Of a DNA stretch of 64,000 bases, positions 19,894 through 29,550 are shown piece after piece (position 1 is the first letter of the stretch; each line of letters starts with the position of its first letter). The notes beneath the pieces were generated by a model that saw only the letters and a program-made list of their open reading frames with translations, had not been told where the DNA came from and ran no database searches. Made by a program: the position numbers and the translations under genes. Source of the stretch: Gilliamella sp. ESL0441 (GTDB lineage Bacteria; Pseudomonadota; Gammaproteobacteria; Enterobacterales; Orbaceae). The DNA is taken from the NCBI RefSeq assembly GCF_019469185.1, contig NZ_CP048264.1, positions 1,984,001 through 2,048,000 on the forward strand. Direction: 5' to 3'.

Positions 19894-19915
19894 ATATAAG
19901 GTTTCTGCCTTATAT
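19894..19915 (+). promoter_or_regulatory. hairpin in the secM-secA intergenic mRNA
   Basis: ATATAAGG pairs perfectly with CCTTATAT around a 6-base loop, midway between the secM stop and the secA start. In E. coli an intergenic hairpin hides the secA ribosome binding site and is opened by stalled SecM ribosomes. Here the 8-bp stem ends 31 bases before the secA ATG and does not itself contain the GAAAGAG binding site. Confidence 0.5.
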
Positions 19916-19946
19916 CCTCCCTATTGAAAAGAAGAAAGAGAAATTT

Positions 19947-22673
19947 ATGTTATTAAAATTATTAACCAAAGTATTTGGTAGCCGTAATGAACGTGTATTA
20001 AAAACTATGCGTAAGCGTGTAGAGAAAATTAATGCCCTTGAACCTACAATGGAAGCATTAACAGATGATGAACTTAAAGCAAAAACTACCGAATTTAAAG
20101 AAAAATTAGCGTCTGGTACTCAGTTAGATGATATTTTGGAAGAAGCTTTTGCTGTTGTTCGTGAAGCAAGTAAGCGTGTTTTTGGTATGCGTCATTTCGA
20201 TGTTCAGTTGATTGGTGGTATGGTATTAAATGAACGTTGTATTGCTGAAATGCGTACTGGTGAAGGAAAAACTTTAACGGCAACATTACCAGCTTACCTC
20301 AATGCACTAACTGGCAAAGGGGTGCATGTTGTTACGGTCAATGATTATCTAGCACAACGTGATGCAGAAAATAATCGACCTTTATTTGAATTTTTAGGTT
20401 TAACGGTAGGCATAAATCTACCTAATATGCCGCCGGCAATGAAACGTGAAGCTTATAATGCTGATATCACTTATGGTACGAATAATGAATATGGCTTTGA
20501 TTATCTCCGCGATAATATGGTGTTTAGCAAAGAATCACGAGTTCAGCGACCGCTACATTATGCGCTAGTCGATGAAGTTGACTCAATTTTAATTGATGAA
20601 GCCAGAACACCATTAATTATTTCTGGTCAAGCAGAAGATAGTTCTGATAAATATATCAGCATCGATAAAATCATTCCTCATCTCATTCAACAAGAAAAAG
20701 AAGACTCAGACCAATTCCAAGGCGATGGAGACTTCTCAATTGATGAAAAAACACGTCAAGTAAACTTAACGGAACGTGGATTAATCAAAGTAGAAGAACT
20801 ATTGATAAAACTTGGCATTATGGAAAATGAAGAGTCATTGTATGCGCCGAGTAATATTGTATTAATGCATCACGTTAATGCAGCGCTACGTGCTCATCAC
20901 CTATTCCATCGTGATGTGGACTATATCGTAAAAGATAACGAAATTATTATTGTTGATGAACACACTGGTCGAACAATGGATGGACGACGTTGGTCGGATG
21001 GCTTACATCAAGCGGTTGAAGCAAAAGAACATGTTAAAATTCAAAATGAAAACCAAACATTAGCTTCAATAACTTTCCAAAACTATTTCCGTCTATATGA
21101 AAAATTAGCGGGTATGACGGGTACAGCGGATACTGAAGCCTTCGAATTTAATCAAATTTATGGTTTAGATACCATCGTTATCCCAACTAATCGCCCAATG
21201 CAGCGTATCGATAAATCTGATTTAGTTTACATGACTGAAAAAGAGAAAATCGACGCAATAGTTGCCGATGTTCTGGATTGCTTAAACCGAGGACAACCTG
21301 TTCTTGTTGGTACCGCATCTATCGAAAAATCAGAATTAGTCTCGAATGCATTTAAAAAAGTAGGAATTAAACACAATGTATTAAATGCTAAATTCCATGC
21401 CCAAGAAGCTGAAATTATTGCAAATGCTGGTAGTAAAGGCGCAGTAACCATTGCAACGAATATGGCGGGTCGTGGTACGGACATCATGCTAGGGGGTAAT
21501 TGGCAAAGCGATCTTGCGAAACTTGAAAATCCAACACCTGAAGATATTGAAAAAGCTAAACAAGCATGGCAAGAAAGACATGAAGAAGTCATTGCACTTG
21601 GCGGTCTTTACATTTTAGGTACTGAACGACATGAGTCTCGCCGAATTGATAATCAGTTACGTGGTCGTGCTGGTCGTCAAGGTGACCCTGGTGGCTCACG
21701 TTTTTACCTATCTCTTGAAGATCCATTAATGCGAATTTTTGCTTCAGACCGTGTAGGCAATATGATGCGTAAATTGGGTATGAAAAATGGAGAAGCAATC
21801 GAACATCCGTGGATAAATAAAGCCATTGCCAATGCGCAAAAGAAAGTTGAAAGTCGCAATTTTGATATTCGTAAACAATTACTTGAATATGATGACGTTG
21901 CCAATGATCAACGTAAAGCAATTTACCGTCAACGAAACGAATTATTAGATAACTCGGATATCAAAGAAACTATCGATTCAATTCGTGGCGATGTATTTAA
22001 TGCGTTAATCGATCGTTATATACCACCTCAATCAATTGAAGAAATGTGGGATGTGCCTGGTCTAGAAGCGGCATTAAAAAGCGACTTTGATCTCGAATTG
22101 CCTATCGCAAAATGGTTGGATGAAGAACAAAATCTTCATGAAGAGACACTGCGTGAACGTATCATACAACAAGCGCAACAACGCTATGAAGAAAAAGAAC
22201 AAATTGCAGGTTCTGAAGCATTCAGGCATTTCGAAAAAAATGTGATGTTACAAACACTGGACAATTTATGGAAAGAACATTTAGCGGCTATGGATTACTT
22301 ACGTCAAGGTATTCATCTACGTGGTTATGCCCAAAAAGACCCTAAACAAGAGTATAAACGTGAATCATTTAATATGTTTGCCGACATGTTAGAAGCTTTA
22401 AAATATGAAGTAATAGGGATTCTTAGCCGTGTAATTATACGTTCACAAGAAGAAGTTGAAGAAGCTGAAAGACAACGTTTAGCAGAGATGGAAAAATTGT
22501 CAGCTAAGCAACATGCTAGCCACGAATCTATCACTAATATTGATGATGATAATGACAGTGAAAACAGATCTGGACAACCAATTGTACGTTCAGAAACAAA
22601 AGTTGGACGTAATGATCCTTGTCCTTGTGGTTCAGGGAAAAAATATAAACATTGCCATGGAGCTGTTCAATAA
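19947..22673 (+). CDS. secA: preprotein translocase ATPase subunit
   Basis: Motor that drives unfolded proteins through SecYEG. The ATG at 19947 follows GAAAGAG and yields [19 protein letters not shown], matching E. coli SecA. The 20 in-frame residues upstream are rejected. It is 908 residues (E. coli 901). Domains: nucleotide-binding domain 1 with Walker A MRTGEGKT and DEAD-like VDEVDS, the preprotein cross-linking domain, NBD2 with GRGTD and [11 protein letters not shown], the helical scaffold/wing domains, and a C-terminal zinc tail for SecB binding ([19 protein letters not shown]). It is preceded by the secM-like gene. Confidence 0.98.
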   Translation: MLLKLLTKVFGSRNERVLKTMRKRVEKINALEPTMEALTDDELKAKTTEFKEKLASGTQLDDILEEAFAVVREASKRVFGMRHFDVQLIGGMVLNERCIAEMRTGEGKTLTATLPAYLNALTGKGVHVVTVNDYLAQRDAENNRPLFEFLGLTVGINLPNMPPAMKREAYNADITYGTNNEYGFDYLRDNMVFSKESRVQRPLHYALVDEVDSILIDEARTPLIISGQAEDSSDKYISIDKIIPHLIQQEKEDSDQFQGDGDFSIDEKTRQVNLTERGLIKVEELLIKLGIMENEESLYAPSNIVLMHHVNAALRAHHLFHRDVDYIVKDNEIIIVDEHTGRTMDGRRWSDGLHQAVEAKEHVKIQNENQTLASITFQNYFRLYEKLAGMTGTADTEAFEFNQIYGLDTIVIPTNRPMQRIDKSDLVYMTEKEKIDAIVADVLDCLNRGQPVLVGTASIEKSELVSNAFKKVGIKHNVLNAKFHAQEAEIIANAGSKGAVTIATNMAGRGTDIMLGGNWQSDLAKLENPTPEDIEKAKQAWQERHEEVIALGGLYILGTERHESRRIDNQLRGRAGRQGDPGGSRFYLSLEDPLMRIFASDRVGNMMRKLGMKNGEAIEHPWINKAIANAQKKVESRNFDIRKQLLEYDDVANDQRKAIYRQRNELLDNSDIKETIDSIRGDVFNALIDRYIPPQSIEEMWDVPGLEAALKSDFDLELPIAKWLDEEQNLHEETLRERIIQQAQQRYEEKEQIAGSEAFRHFEKNVMLQTLDNLWKEHLAAMDYLRQGIHLRGYAQKDPKQEYKRESFNMFADMLEALKYEVIGILSRVIIRSQEEVEEAERQRLAEMEKLSAKQHASHESITNIDDDNDSENRSGQPIVRSETKVGRNDPCPCGSGKKYKHCHGAVQ

Positions 22674-22734
22674 ATAAAAAATTTAGTATCATCAACTTAT
22701 CTTGATGATAAAATAAACGATTATCATCGTCCGG

Positions 22735-22771
22735 CAAATTTAGGGGAAATTTAAAATTTCCCCGAATTTTA
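22735..22771 (+). terminator. hairpin after secA
   Basis: GGGGAAAT and ATTTCCCC (22743-22750 with 22756-22763) form a perfect 8-bp stem, extended by flanking AAATT and AATTT, followed by a short T run. It may partly end the secA transcript before mutT. Confidence 0.65.
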
Positions 22772-22790
22772 CTAAAAGACAGATGGAATT

Positions 22791-23195
22791 ATGAGAAAAC
22801 ATATCGAAATTGCAATAGGAATTATACGTTCACAAGATTGTGAAATTTTTATCACTCAACGCGGAGAGGACTCTCACCTTGCCGGCTTTTGGGAATTTCC
22901 AGGCGGAAAAATAGAACCCGGTGAAACACCCTATCAAACTTTGCAGCGCGAAATAGCCGAAGAAGTCGACATTCTTATTCATAATGCTCAGTTTTTGAAA
23001 GTTGTAAAACATAGTTATAATGATCGTGATATTACCATTCATGCTTATTTAGTTGAAGAATGGGATGGCGTTCCTTTTGCCAAAGAAGGCCAACCTAGTC
23101 GTTGGGTAGATCAAGAGGATTTAAACGCTGACGAATTTCCTGATGCTAACAGACCAATTATAGAAATGTTGAAAAATCGAGATAAACAAATTTAA
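22791..23195 (+). CDS. mutT: 8-oxo-dGTP diphosphatase
   Basis: Nudix hydrolase that removes 8-oxo-dGTP from the nucleotide pool. It is 134 residues (E. coli 129). The Nudix box is complete: GGKIEPGETPYQTLQREIAEE, with the metal-binding REIAEE, and is preceded by GFWEFPGG. It sits downstream of secA as in E. coli and other enterobacteria. Confidence 0.95.
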   Translation: MRKHIEIAIGIIRSQDCEIFITQRGEDSHLAGFWEFPGGKIEPGETPYQTLQREIAEEVDILIHNAQFLKVVKHSYNDRDITIHAYLVEEWDGVPFAKEGQPSRWVDQEDLNADEFPDANRPIIEMLKNRDKQI

Positions 23196-23649
23196 TTGTT
23201 TTTTTAGATAAATCTCGTTATCAGGCTCGATTCTTAAACTGGATTTGTTTTTTTGGCTAATGATTCTTATTGATGATTTGAATCAGTTGTATTTAGTTCC
23301 TATTGAATAAATACACATTATCAATTTTTTCAAAATTTATCCTGCACAATCTCAATCGATTTCGACATATTATTATCAAATCGGTGATTGTAGAAATTCC
23401 CTTAATAACTGATAAAAAAATTCAAAGGAAGAGTGTAAAGCAATTTCATTAAGATAGAATGAAAAAAGTCAACGCTCACAAACTATTTCAGACTTTCTTA
23501 ACCTGTTTTATTTCTAAATAAAGAAATGAGCCACAATAATTATCAATTGTTACCTTTATACAACTAGTTTTCTAAGCATGCTAAGAAATGCATTAAATAT
23601 TCTTGCTATTTCTGAAAATAACTAACCTAATATTTTTAATTATCAATAA
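23196..23649. other. 454-base gap with no recognised feature
   Basis: AT-rich sequence between the end of mutT and the end of the minus-strand transporter pair. I found no open frame with a ribosome binding site, no RNA gene and no clear hairpin with a T tract. Confidence 0.5.
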
Positions 23650-24033
23650 CTAGGATTTATTATGTAGTCTTTGCTCAGCCAGAGCTAAAAAAACAATGCC
23701 AATAATAATACTGATTGCACCCAATAAGTGCGACAAAGTAATTTTTTCATCAAAAACCAATACTGATACGAGCATCACAGTGACCAACTGCAAATGTGAA
23801 GCGGCAAAAGCAGGACCAACTGGCGCTTTCTTTAATAACACCATCCAAGTAATAAAAGCACCAGTATACCCAACCATCACTAAATAAGCCCAATAGTGAC
23901 TGAAGATACGAATTAACCAATCAATATTAAACTCGAAAGGCATTGCTGACAAGGTGGTAAATTTAAAACACATCTGACCGAAAGTATCAAAAAATAATAG
24001 AAATACAAAACCAACCAAATAAAATTTTCTCAT
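23650..24033 (-). CDS. four-helix EamA/SMR-like transporter subunit B
   Basis: A 127-residue hydrophobic protein with four predicted membrane helices (about residues 4-20, 43-65, 72-92, 100-120) in the EamA/small multidrug resistance fold. Like the preceding gene it has an FGQMCFK motif in helix 1, reminiscent of the Gly-Gln-x3-K motif of ArnE/ArnF and SMR proteins. Its start overlaps the stop of the upstream partner by four bases (ATGA), so it is probably one half of a heterodimer. Substrate unknown. Confidence 0.7.
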   Translation of the reverse strand: MRKFYLVGFVFLLFFDTFGQMCFKFTTLSAMPFEFNIDWLIRIFSHYWAYLVMVGYTGAFITWMVLLKKAPVGPAFAASHLQLVTVMLVSVLVFDEKITLSHLLGAISIIIGIVFLALAEQRLHNKS

Positions 24034-24398
24034 TCCGTCATTCCTACTAATACTACTCCTGTAGTAATAAAAAATATGCCTAATAATCGAAATAATGTCA
24101 GATGTTCTTTAAATAAAACTCGTCCTGCTAGCATAACAGTTATCATATTAAATGAACCTAACAAAATACCTTGAGATAAAGGGACTTCACTCAAAAATGC
24201 TAACCAAAAGATAAAACCAACAAAATAAGAACCGAAACCAATCCATAACCAAAAATTACCAAAAAGTTTATGCCAATAATCCAAACCTTGTTTATGTTTG
24301 GAAGTAATTGCAGCATATTTAAAAGCTATTTGCCCAACGGTATCACAACTAACATTAAGCAACCAAAGTACAATAATTAAGGTTGACACAGGTGACAT
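24030..24398 (-). CDS. four-helix EamA/SMR-like transporter subunit A
   Basis: A 122-residue partner of the gene just downstream, with four predicted helices and a VGQIAFKYAA motif in helix 1 parallel to GQMCFKFTT in the partner. Paired genes of this type form antiparallel heterodimers, for example ArnE/ArnF flippase subunits. The start lies inside the 3' end of zur (22-base overlap), so it is translationally coupled to the zinc regulator. A role in zinc or lipid-linked substrate export is only speculation. Confidence 0.7.
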   Translation of the reverse strand: MSPVSTLIIVLWLLNVSCDTVGQIAFKYAAITSKHKQGLDYWHKLFGNFWLWIGFGSYFVGFIFWLAFLSEVPLSQGILLGSFNMITVMLAGRVLFKEHLTLFRLLGIFFITTGVVLVGMTE

Positions 24399-24811
24399 TC
24401 TCCATGAATTTCAAGCACACTGTGCTTAATTAAAAACTTATTTTGCTGCGCTAACTGTTTAAGTTGTTTTTCGATATTTTCGGAATGTTTTTCGATGATT
24501 TGTTGGCAAATATCACAAATAAACAGAATTGAAAGATGTTCAGGGTCTTGGAAGTGAGGACAAATAATATAACTGTTGCTAGACTCAACTTTATGGATAA
24601 AACCTTGTTCAAGTAAAAATTCCAATGCACGATAAATAGTAGGTGGTTTAGCTTGTGGCTCACTGACTTTCAATAAATCTAAAAGATCATATGCACTCAT
24701 CGCTTTATTTGCTTTTAACATAATATCTAAAACTGTGCGACGCTGCGTAGTCAGTTTAATATTTCGTTTTTTGCATAAGGTTTCAATCTTGTCTATTATC
24801 AGATTATGCAT
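24377..24811 (-). CDS. zur: zinc uptake regulator (Fur family)
   Basis: Zn-sensing repressor of zinc uptake genes. The ATG at 24811 (144 residues) is preferred, since AAGGG lies about 9 bases upstream; an alternative ATG at 24835 overlaps the rnfH stop. The winged-helix part shows LTTQRRTVLDIML and the Zur-specific SAYDLLDLLKVSEPQAKPPTIYRALEFLLEQGFIHK. Structural zinc cysteines appear as CDIC and CHLC, with HFQDPEH and EIHGEC contributing regulatory ligands. It is shorter at the C-terminus than E. coli Zur (171 residues). Confidence 0.92.
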   Translation of the reverse strand: MHNLIIDKIETLCKKRNIKLTTQRRTVLDIMLKANKAMSAYDLLDLLKVSEPQAKPPTIYRALEFLLEQGFIHKVESSNSYIICPHFQDPEHLSILFICDICQQIIEKHSENIEKQLKQLAQQNKFLIKHSVLEIHGECHLCQP

Positions 24812-24834
24812 CTTCTTACCCTTGCCAATAGTCA

Positions 24835-25107
24835 TTATTTTTTCAATGCGGCTCTTCTTCGTCTTATTTCTTTAGGATCATTTATTAAGGGACGATAAAT
24901 TTCGATACGATCGCCATTATTTACGCAATCATTAAGTTCACAACGTTTACCATAAACTCCAACTAAATGATCATCTAATTGAATATGACAAATTGATAAG
25001 ATATTTGATTTTATAATTGCTTGCAAGACATTAGTTTGTTCATCAACATTGCAATCAATAACGGTTGGATTATTTGGTAATGCATAAACAACTTGTATAC
25101 TTATCAT
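24835..25107 (-). CDS. rnfH: RnfH family ubiquitin-like protein (RatB)
   Basis: A 90-residue protein of the UPF0125 family with the beta-grasp pattern VVYALPNNPTVIDCNVDEQTNVLQAI, VGVYGKRCELNDCVNNGDRIEIYRPL and a basic tail (EIRRRRAALKK). It starts one base after the ratA stop, reproducing the ratA-ratB order next to smpB in E. coli. The molecular role is not established; the name derives from association with rnf genes in other species. Confidence 0.92.
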   Translation of the reverse strand: MISIQVVYALPNNPTVIDCNVDEQTNVLQAIIKSNILSICHIQLDDHLVGVYGKRCELNDCVNNGDRIEIYRPLINDPKEIRRRRAALKK

Positions 25108-25108
25108 T

Positions 25109-25537
25109 TTAATAAATCTGCCTTGCTCGCTTAGAAAATGCCTCTACCATATTTGTCATCACTTCTTTAAAAACTGGTGTCATAGTCATATCTAATAATT
25201 TATTTTGAAATTCAAAATCTAAACTAAAACTAATTTTACATTCAGTATCATTTAACGATGTAAACTGCCATTTGCCCGAAAGGTGTTTAAACGGACCTTC
25301 TAAAAGGGTTAAGTCAATTGAATGAGGCTCATTAATTTGATTTAATGTGGTAAATGATTTTTTGAAACCAAATTTTTCAACTTCAATAAATGCAGCAACA
25401 ACATTATCTTGTTTTCTAATAATCCCAGTTGCGATACAATCAGGGACAAATTCAGGATATCGCTCAATGTCATTAACTAATGCAAACATTTGTTCGATAG
25501 AATACGGTTCGATAACTTCGTGAAATATATGTGCCAT
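25109..25537 (-). CDS. ratA: RatA family START-domain protein
   Basis: A 142-residue COQ10/START-like fold protein (MAHIFHEVIEPYSIEQMFALVNDIERYPEFVPDC). E. coli RatA was reported to block 70S ribosome association, while homologues (Coq10) bind ubiquinone, so either function is possible. It is divergent from smpB and forms an operon with rnfH and zur. Confidence 0.92.
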   Translation of the reverse strand: MAHIFHEVIEPYSIEQMFALVNDIERYPEFVPDCIATGIIRKQDNVVAAFIEVEKFGFKKSFTTLNQINEPHSIDLTLLEGPFKHLSGKWQFTSLNDTECKISFSLDFEFQNKLLDMTMTPVFKEVMTNMVEAFSKRARQIY

Positions 25538-25604
25538 AAGAATAAATTACAAAAAATAAAAATTGTGGCATATATTACCACGTAACTCTATAATAACGCA
25601 CATT

Positions 25605-26087
25605 ATGACTAAGAAAAAATCACACAAACCCGGTTCAGCAACCATTGCTCTTAATAAACGTGCCCGCCATGAGTACTTTATTGAAGAGGAAATTGAGGCA
25701 GGATTATCCCTTCAAGGTTGGGAAGTTAAATCCCTGCGTGCAGGAAAAGTTAATATTAGTGATAGCTATGTTCTACTCAAAGATGGTGAAGCATGGCTAT
25801 TTGGCGCAACCATAACCCCGCTTAATGTCGCTTCCACACATGTGGTTTGCGAACCGATGCGTAACCGCAAATTGTTATTAAATGAGCGTGAGTTAAATTC
25901 ATTATTTGGTCAAATCAACCGACAAGGTTATACCGTTGTTGCACTTTCGTTATACTGGAAAAATGCTTGGGCAAAAGTGAAAATCGGTATTGCAAAAGGT
26001 AAAAAAGAGTATGATAAACGTACCGATATCAAAGAGCGGCAATGGCAAGTTGATAAGGCTCGCATTATGAAAAACGCTAATCGCTAA
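25605..26087 (+). CDS. smpB: SsrA-binding protein
   Basis: Partner of tmRNA in trans-translation, delivering it to stalled ribosomes. The ATG at 25605 gives the standard 160 residues ([29 protein letters not shown]); 14 in-frame residues upstream are rejected. Conserved elements are [27 protein letters not shown] and the C-terminal tail [23 protein letters not shown]. Its partner ssrA is 23 kb away in this window, unlike the adjacent smpB-ssrA of E. coli. Confidence 0.98.
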   Translation: MTKKKSHKPGSATIALNKRARHEYFIEEEIEAGLSLQGWEVKSLRAGKVNISDSYVLLKDGEAWLFGATITPLNVASTHVVCEPMRNRKLLLNERELNSLFGQINRQGYTVVALSLYWKNAWAKVKIGIAKGKKEYDKRTDIKERQWQVDKARIMKNANR

Positions 26088-26105
26088 TTTTTTAGATCAT
26101 CCCCC

Positions 26106-27116
26106 TTAATCATCAGTTCCACGATGACGTATAATCATGGGACTGATGAAAAATGCATTGTGCTTTAGCTCTTTGAAATTGATTAAATCAGCAATCACGC
26201 TCACACAAGTGAGTGCCATTGTTTCAAAATCTTGGGCGATAGCATCTATAGGATAGTTAGAATAATTAAGATAGATATTATAATCGTAGGAACAAAGACA
26301 AATATTTTCTGGTTTAACTTTACTTTCAACTAAATAACTTAATATCTCCTGTAAAATATTACCTGATGGCGTAAAAATTGCTTTAGGTAAACGCCCCAAC
26401 TCTATGTGTAAACGTTTCAATAACTCATAACCCTTATTTGGGCAATAATCATCACACACAATCCAATGAGGTTTTGGAGTTAACCCTACTTTTATTAAAC
26501 CTTGCTTAAACCCTTCTAACCTTGATTGAATCGAGGTTAATTGAGTATCACAGCCAATAAAATAAAATTCATCTAAGTTTTTAGCATAAGGTTCTATTAG
26601 ATTAGCAACAGCAGACCTTGCTTCGCTGGTTATAAACGGTAATCTAGTCTGTTCAATGTAACGATCAAAAAACAGAACGGGTGTATGTTGATTGATACTC
26701 AAATAAAAATCATCTGTATCCAATGACGTTACCACTATCATCGCATCCACTTTACGCTCTACCAAATTTTGTGCAACATTAATTTCAACATCCTTATTAT
26801 AATGGCTACATGTAATTAACAGCTGTATATTTTTTTCTCGAAATGACGCTTCCAGATGATGTAAAAACATTGAAAAAAATGAATTCGACATATCCGGAAC
26901 AATAACACCAATTGTATTTGTACTATTTGCCTTCACCAAATATCGTCGAATATGCGATTGTTCTCTATATTGTTCGGCAATTGACAGTACTTTTTGTCGT
27001 GTTTGCGGTGAAATACGATATTTCTTATCCCGTTTATTAAAAATATGACTGACGGTCGTTGCCGACACGCCAGCCAAACGAGCAATATCATTGATTCTTA
27101 ATTTATTACTCGTCAT
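26106..27116 (-). CDS. LacI-family transcriptional regulator of the fructoside locus
   Basis: A 336-residue repressor with the N-terminal helix-turn-helix NDIARLAGVSATTVSHIFN and hinge, followed by a periplasmic-binding-like effector domain (TIGVIVPDMSNSFF, then LVERKVDAMIVV). It is the third gene of a minus-strand cluster with a GH172 enzyme and a CscB-like permease, 15 bases after the enzyme gene. It is therefore the likely local regulator, sensing the transported saccharide or a breakdown product. Its operator was not identified. Confidence 0.9.
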   Translation of the reverse strand: MTSNKLRINDIARLAGVSATTVSHIFNKRDKKYRISPQTRQKVLSIAEQYREQSHIRRYLVKANSTNTIGVIVPDMSNSFFSMFLHHLEASFREKNIQLLITCSHYNKDVEINVAQNLVERKVDAMIVVTSLDTDDFYLSINQHTPVLFFDRYIEQTRLPFITSEARSAVANLIEPYAKNLDEFYFIGCDTQLTSIQSRLEGFKQGLIKVGLTPKPHWIVCDDYCPNKGYELLKRLHIELGRLPKAIFTPSGNILQEILSYLVESKVKPENICLCSYDYNIYLNYSNYPIDAIAQDFETMALTCVSVIADLINFKELKHNAFFISPMIIRHRGTDD

Positions 27117-27131
27117 ATTTCACCTTCCAGT

Positions 27132-28250
27132 CTATCTTGGCGTACGTTGTTGTTTATTGGGAAAAGTAGGATTATGATTTTCCGACGGATTTTGATACCA
27201 ATAAGCTACACTTGAAATATCATCGCAACGTTCGTATAACCTGATATCATCATTGCCAATTTGTTGAAAAGCTAGTTTGATATTCTTATGAAAAGCGACT
27301 GGATCAGGTAAATGCCAACGATATAAGCCATGCATAGGAAGCGCATCATCACCAAAACCATGTACTGGATTTGAATCGCCTGTTTGAAAAAAGTCTCGTG
27401 TTGCATCACGATTAGTTTGATAAGGATAACCCATAAACAAAGTTTGGAAACATTTCGCTTTTGGTCTTCCTTGACTGTCGCGGTTATGGAACGCCCAAGC
27501 TCCACCAAAATAATCTTCTGAGCCAGTTGAATGTTGCGTTGGATAATCACTATCATCATCGAGATAGAATTTGAACTCCCCTTCTCCCCACCAATAACGT
27601 TCTAAAGCTGTTAAGGCTAGATATGTGCCAACATAATAACCATGCCCATTAACATTATCTAAAATAACATAATCTTGAGCAAAATTCGTAACTCGTTGAC
27701 GGCGCCATTGCGCATGAAAATAAAGTGGTTGCTCAAACGGTTTTGGCATGATGGCATAGTTAATGGTAAAAAAGAAATGTTGTAAATCAGCTTCATGCTC
27801 ATTGTGAATTTCGATTCTAGCCCTTTTATTAAATGGCATTCTGAAATAACTATTGAAACCACCGGTTGGGTTAACCACAATTGGCATTGAATTAATATCA
27901 CACCGTGCTCCAAAACCATTACAGAAAAAATCCCCTATAGGGCTTTCAACCGATGGGACGGTTTCATCATCCCAATAAATCCGAATGACCACATCTCGCA
28001 ATACAAAACTTCCTCGATGTGTCCTATCCGTTAAGGTAAACCACATATGCCTAATTTCAGCAGGCCCGTTAATTTCCGCAATAGTTATTTTTTCCCCTGC
28101 CGGAATCGAGATACAACCTTGTCCTTTACGGCTAGGACCTAAAGCACTCGCTTTCATACAAGATTTGCCTTTTTCACCGGTCATATTTTCAGGTGAAATA
28201 GTTCGAGTCTGTTCAAAGTTAAATTGTGTCACTGAATTGAATATATTCAT
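27132..28250 (-). CDS. GH172 (DUF2961) glycoside hydrolase
   Basis: A 372-residue protein of the DUF2961 family, now glycoside hydrolase family 172. Characterised members include a bifidobacterial alpha-D-fructofuranosidase that makes or breaks difructose dianhydride I, and bacterial D-arabinan-degrading enzymes. Conserved acidic residues expected for catalysis are seen in WWGEGEF (Glu223 and Glu225) and GSEDYFGGAW (Glu245). No signal peptide is present, so it acts inside the cell on an imported saccharide. The neighbouring permease resembles the sucrose permease CscB, which favours a fructose-containing substrate. The exact substrate is inference. Confidence 0.85.
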   Translation of the reverse strand: MNIFNSVTQFNFEQTRTISPENMTGEKGKSCMKASALGPSRKGQGCISIPAGEKITIAEINGPAEIRHMWFTLTDRTHRGSFVLRDVVIRIYWDDETVPSVESPIGDFFCNGFGARCDINSMPIVVNPTGGFNSYFRMPFNKRARIEIHNEHEADLQHFFFTINYAIMPKPFEQPLYFHAQWRRQRVTNFAQDYVILDNVNGHGYYVGTYLALTALERYWWGEGEFKFYLDDDSDYPTQHSTGSEDYFGGAWAFHNRDSQGRPKAKCFQTLFMGYPYQTNRDATRDFFQTGDSNPVHGFGDDALPMHGLYRWHLPDPVAFHKNIKLAFQQIGNDDIRLYERCDDISSVAYWYQNPSENHNPTFPNKQQRTPR

Positions 28251-28308
28251 TTTAAATCCTTAATATATTTTATTAAATTCTAAATATCAAAGTTTGGTAA
28301 ATTTATGG

Positions 28309-29550
28309 TCAATTTTTTTGTTCTGTATTGCCTAATCTTTTATCTCGGCTTAAGAAAAAAATCGCAAAAATCATAAAGCCCAATACGACTAACCCCAGAT
28401 TATTAAAAGTCGTCGCAGCACCTGCTGTATCGTAAACATCACCGACATAAGTTGAGAACAATATTACGCCGACTGAACCGGCAACTTGATAGCCAATTAA
28501 AAAAACAGTGGCTGAAAGACGTGCATTAAAATTATTATCAATATATTTAAATACAGAGACTAAAATGGTTGAGATTTCTAAACAATGCATCAGTTTAATT
28601 ATCGATATAATAACAATGCTATTAACATGACCAGTTAAAAATATCCGGGAAGCCGATATGAAAGCAGCAAAGATAAGTGCATTTTTTGCACCAACGCGAT
28701 TAACAACAAAGGGCACACAAAACATCACTGCCGCTTCTAAAAAAACTTGAAAAGAATTTAATAAACCATATAAACGATAACCATCATTTACATCGGTAAA
28801 TTGTTGCGTAAAATAAACGGGGAACAATTGCTGATCATAAATATTATAAAGACTATAAGTACCTAGTACATAAATTACAAATATCCAAAATTTTTTAAGC
28901 GCAAACACAGAAAGAATTTCATTAAAGGTTAATTTTTCTTTCTTTTGAAACACCACACTCGAGGATTGAGTTAAGTCAGGTTTGAAATTGAGGTTCAAAA
29001 TCATAAAACAGATACCGACTATCGACGCCGCCCAAAAATTAAGATGAGGATTAATACTGATCAAGATTCCAGCGAAAAACGTTCCTACTGCATAAGCAAT
29101 ACAGCCCCAGGTACGGCATTGACCAAATTCAAACCCAAATGCCCGACTAATTTTTTCACAATATGAATCAATCAGCCCCATCCCTGCAACCCAACCAAAA
29201 CCAAGAAAAAAACTACCAAAAATCACACCGATATAAAAACTATGGCGTAACAGTGGTTCATAAACATAGATTAATGCAGGTGCGGCACAAGTAATAATAA
29301 TACTTTGAAACCAAATAAGATGTTTTTTCAAAACTAATTTATCTTGATAGATCCCATAAAGAATCATAATAATTAGCGATATAAAATAGTTAAATGAATA
29401 AATAATACCTGTTTGCTTTGCTGTTAAACCTATTTCCTTACTGAGCCAGATTGCATAAAAAGAGAAAACAAAACTGCCTGCTGCGTAATACATAAAGCTA
29501 TAACACGAAGCAAACCAATAAGTTGGCTTTTTATAAAATGCACTTGTCAT
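28309..29550 (-). CDS. CscB-like oligosaccharide:H+ symporter
   Basis: A 413-residue, 12-helix major facilitator of the oligosaccharide:H+ symporter family. It aligns better with sucrose permease CscB than with LacY: FASCYSFMYY, YAIWLSKEIGLT, YGIYQDKL, YNIYDQQLFPV, LYGLLNSFQVFLEA and SVFKYIDNNFNARLSATVFLIGYQ. It is the first gene of a three-gene minus-strand cluster with the GH172 enzyme and LacI regulator, so it probably imports a fructoside such as a difructose anhydride or sucrose-like sugar. It starts at 29550. Confidence 0.88.
   Translation of the reverse strand: MTSAFYKKPTYWFASCYSFMYYAAGSFVFSFYAIWLSKEIGLTAKQTGIIYSFNYFISLIIMILYGIYQDKLVLKKHLIWFQSIIITCAAPALIYVYEPLLRHSFYIGVIFGSFFLGFGWVAGMGLIDSYCEKISRAFGFEFGQCRTWGCIAYAVGTFFAGILISINPHLNFWAASIVGICFMILNLNFKPDLTQSSSVVFQKKEKLTFNEILSVFALKKFWIFVIYVLGTYSLYNIYDQQLFPVYFTQQFTDVNDGYRLYGLLNSFQVFLEAAVMFCVPFVVNRVGAKNALIFAAFISASRIFLTGHVNSIVIISIIKLMHCLEISTILVSVFKYIDNNFNARLSATVFLIGYQVAGSVGVILFSTYVGDVYDTAGAATTFNNLGLVVLGFMIFAIFFLSRDKRLGNTEQKN

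Noticed and set aside
21589..21921. 110-codon antisense frame inside secA
   Set aside because: Shadow of a long, well-conserved coding region.
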